Positions 20,335-20,713 of a stretch of 20,713 nucleotides of DNA are shown piece after piece. The DNA lies in assembly GCF_032854445.1 (NCBI RefSeq), contig NW_027018500.1:1-20713 (forward strand), written 5' to 3'. The stretch is from Liolophura sinensis. Lineage: Eukaryota > Mollusca > Polyplacophora > Chitonida > Chitonidae. The notes below the pieces were generated by a model that was not told the DNA's origin, searched no databases, and was given only the letters and a program-made list of their open reading frames with translations. The first letter of the stretch is position 1; every line of letters begins with the position of its first letter. The position numbers were made by a program, and so were the translations under genes.

Positions 20335-20713
20335 CACTGTACTCTGTACAATCGCGACTGGTCATTACTATATTCAACTTTTGACTATAAGTTATGTGCC
20401 CTTCGGTAGCCCAGAAGACGTCAAATCTTTGGGCTAAGCCCATTTAACTCACCCAGCAATTGTCTTACTTCTAAGTGCAAGACAATCGCAATGTCTTTAT
20501 CTACGTGTTGAAAAACCACACCATTTGTACGTAAAAAACACAAGGTACTTGATACAGTCTGCTGTAAAAAGTACAACTAAACACTGACCCACATTTATAA
20601 GGTGCCAAAAGATGCGGAATTGGGCCAGGCATCGGCAGCTGTTGAAAAATTGCCAATTTCCCTGGTTTCCATGGAGTAAGAGCCGTTGCTGTGCACGTGA
20701 TTATGACATAAAT
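20335..20713. repeat. Monomer U38, class B, partial
   Basis: First 379 bp of a unit, cut by the window end. B marks as in U31, but gtgttgaaaa at the site that is gtgtgg in U24 and U31 and gtgtag in most units. Confidence 0.95.

Larger units (their letters stand above)
1..20713. repeat. Satellite DNA array, 549-bp monomer, 37.7 copies
   Basis: The same sequence returns every 549 bp from end to end. Core starts lie at 1, 550, 1099, 1650, 2200, 2749 and so on to 20335. All units are head-to-tail in one orientation, with no inversion, insertion or spacer. Unit lengths run from 545 to 553 bp, and 549 or 550 is the normal state: the 550 form has the T-tract version gttttttgcac in place of gttttcgcac. 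No stretch is left over for a gene. Variants used below to classify units: the loop of the first hairpin (gacctg or gacgtc), actcaccc or actcagcc, gtacgtgag / gtacgtaaa / gtacat, tgaacac / taaacac / tgaccac, cttcag / atttat / atgaat, ttgagcc / ttgggcc / tttggcc / atagagtc, gtcactac / gtcgctac, and the T-tract version. That this is eukaryotic satellite DNA is inference; the periodicity is seen directly. Confidence 0.99.
19784..20713. repeat. Start of next HOR copy (A B), cut by window end
   Basis: U37 repeats U30 with its private variants (gtgacaaaatatg, tttggcc). U38 repeats the B unit U31 until the window ends. This is the third occurrence of the A-B pair in the seven-unit register. Confidence 0.85.

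Noticed and set aside
1-20713. CRISPR array or tandem rRNA genes
   Set aside because: The unit has no short repeat plus unique spacer structure, and the sequence shows no recognisable rRNA segment. The whole 549 bp repeats.
1-20713. CENP-B box
   Set aside because: I checked the TTCG sites in the unit on both strands against the pattern TTCGNNNNANNCGGG. None fits.

Overview
The whole window is one uninterrupted head-to-tail satellite DNA array. I see no gene, no RNA gene, no transposon and no flanking unique sequence. The repeat unit is 549 bp, with a common 550-bp length variant. The window holds 37 complete units and a 379-bp partial 38th. All lie in the same orientation, and both ends of the window are cut inside the array. 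Units are numbered U1 to U38 here, each starting at the bases cactgtactc. GC content is about 42%. A long tandem array with a higher-order structure points to eukaryotic, heterochromatic (for example pericentromeric, subtelomeric or sex/B chromosome) DNA. I do not recognise the monomer and cannot name the species. CpG is only mildly under-represented (19 per unit against about 24 expected), which argues weakly against a heavily methylated vertebrate genome.

The units fall into classes that share linked variants, and the classes recur in a fixed order, so the array is a higher-order repeat (HOR). Class letters are mine. U1-U6 (1-3297) read A B E F H G. U7-U13 (3298-7141) read A B C F H H G*, with one exact monomer duplication. 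U14-U19 (7142-10437) are irregular and contain a diverged subfamily. U20-U22 (10438-12082) read E2 B' G. U23-U29 (12083-15928) read A B C D E2 B' G. U30-U36 (15929-19783) read A B C D E F G. U37-U38 (19784-20713) read A B. The right half is therefore a 7-unit HOR of about 3.85 kb, and the left end is a 6-unit version of it.

Inside each monomer, the first 64 bp (core) show no substitution in any of the 38 copies. A competing hairpin pair follows at unit positions about 73-108, then a small A-loop hairpin at 171-187. A CACGTG element and a 10-bp palindrome lie at 360-386. A T-rich tract at 498-532 exists in three alternative versions and lies close to the next core. Open reading frames recur once per unit simply because the unit recurs. 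They overlap on both strands, the longest needs a TTG start, they are broken by indels, and none resembles a known protein. I treat all of them as non-coding.
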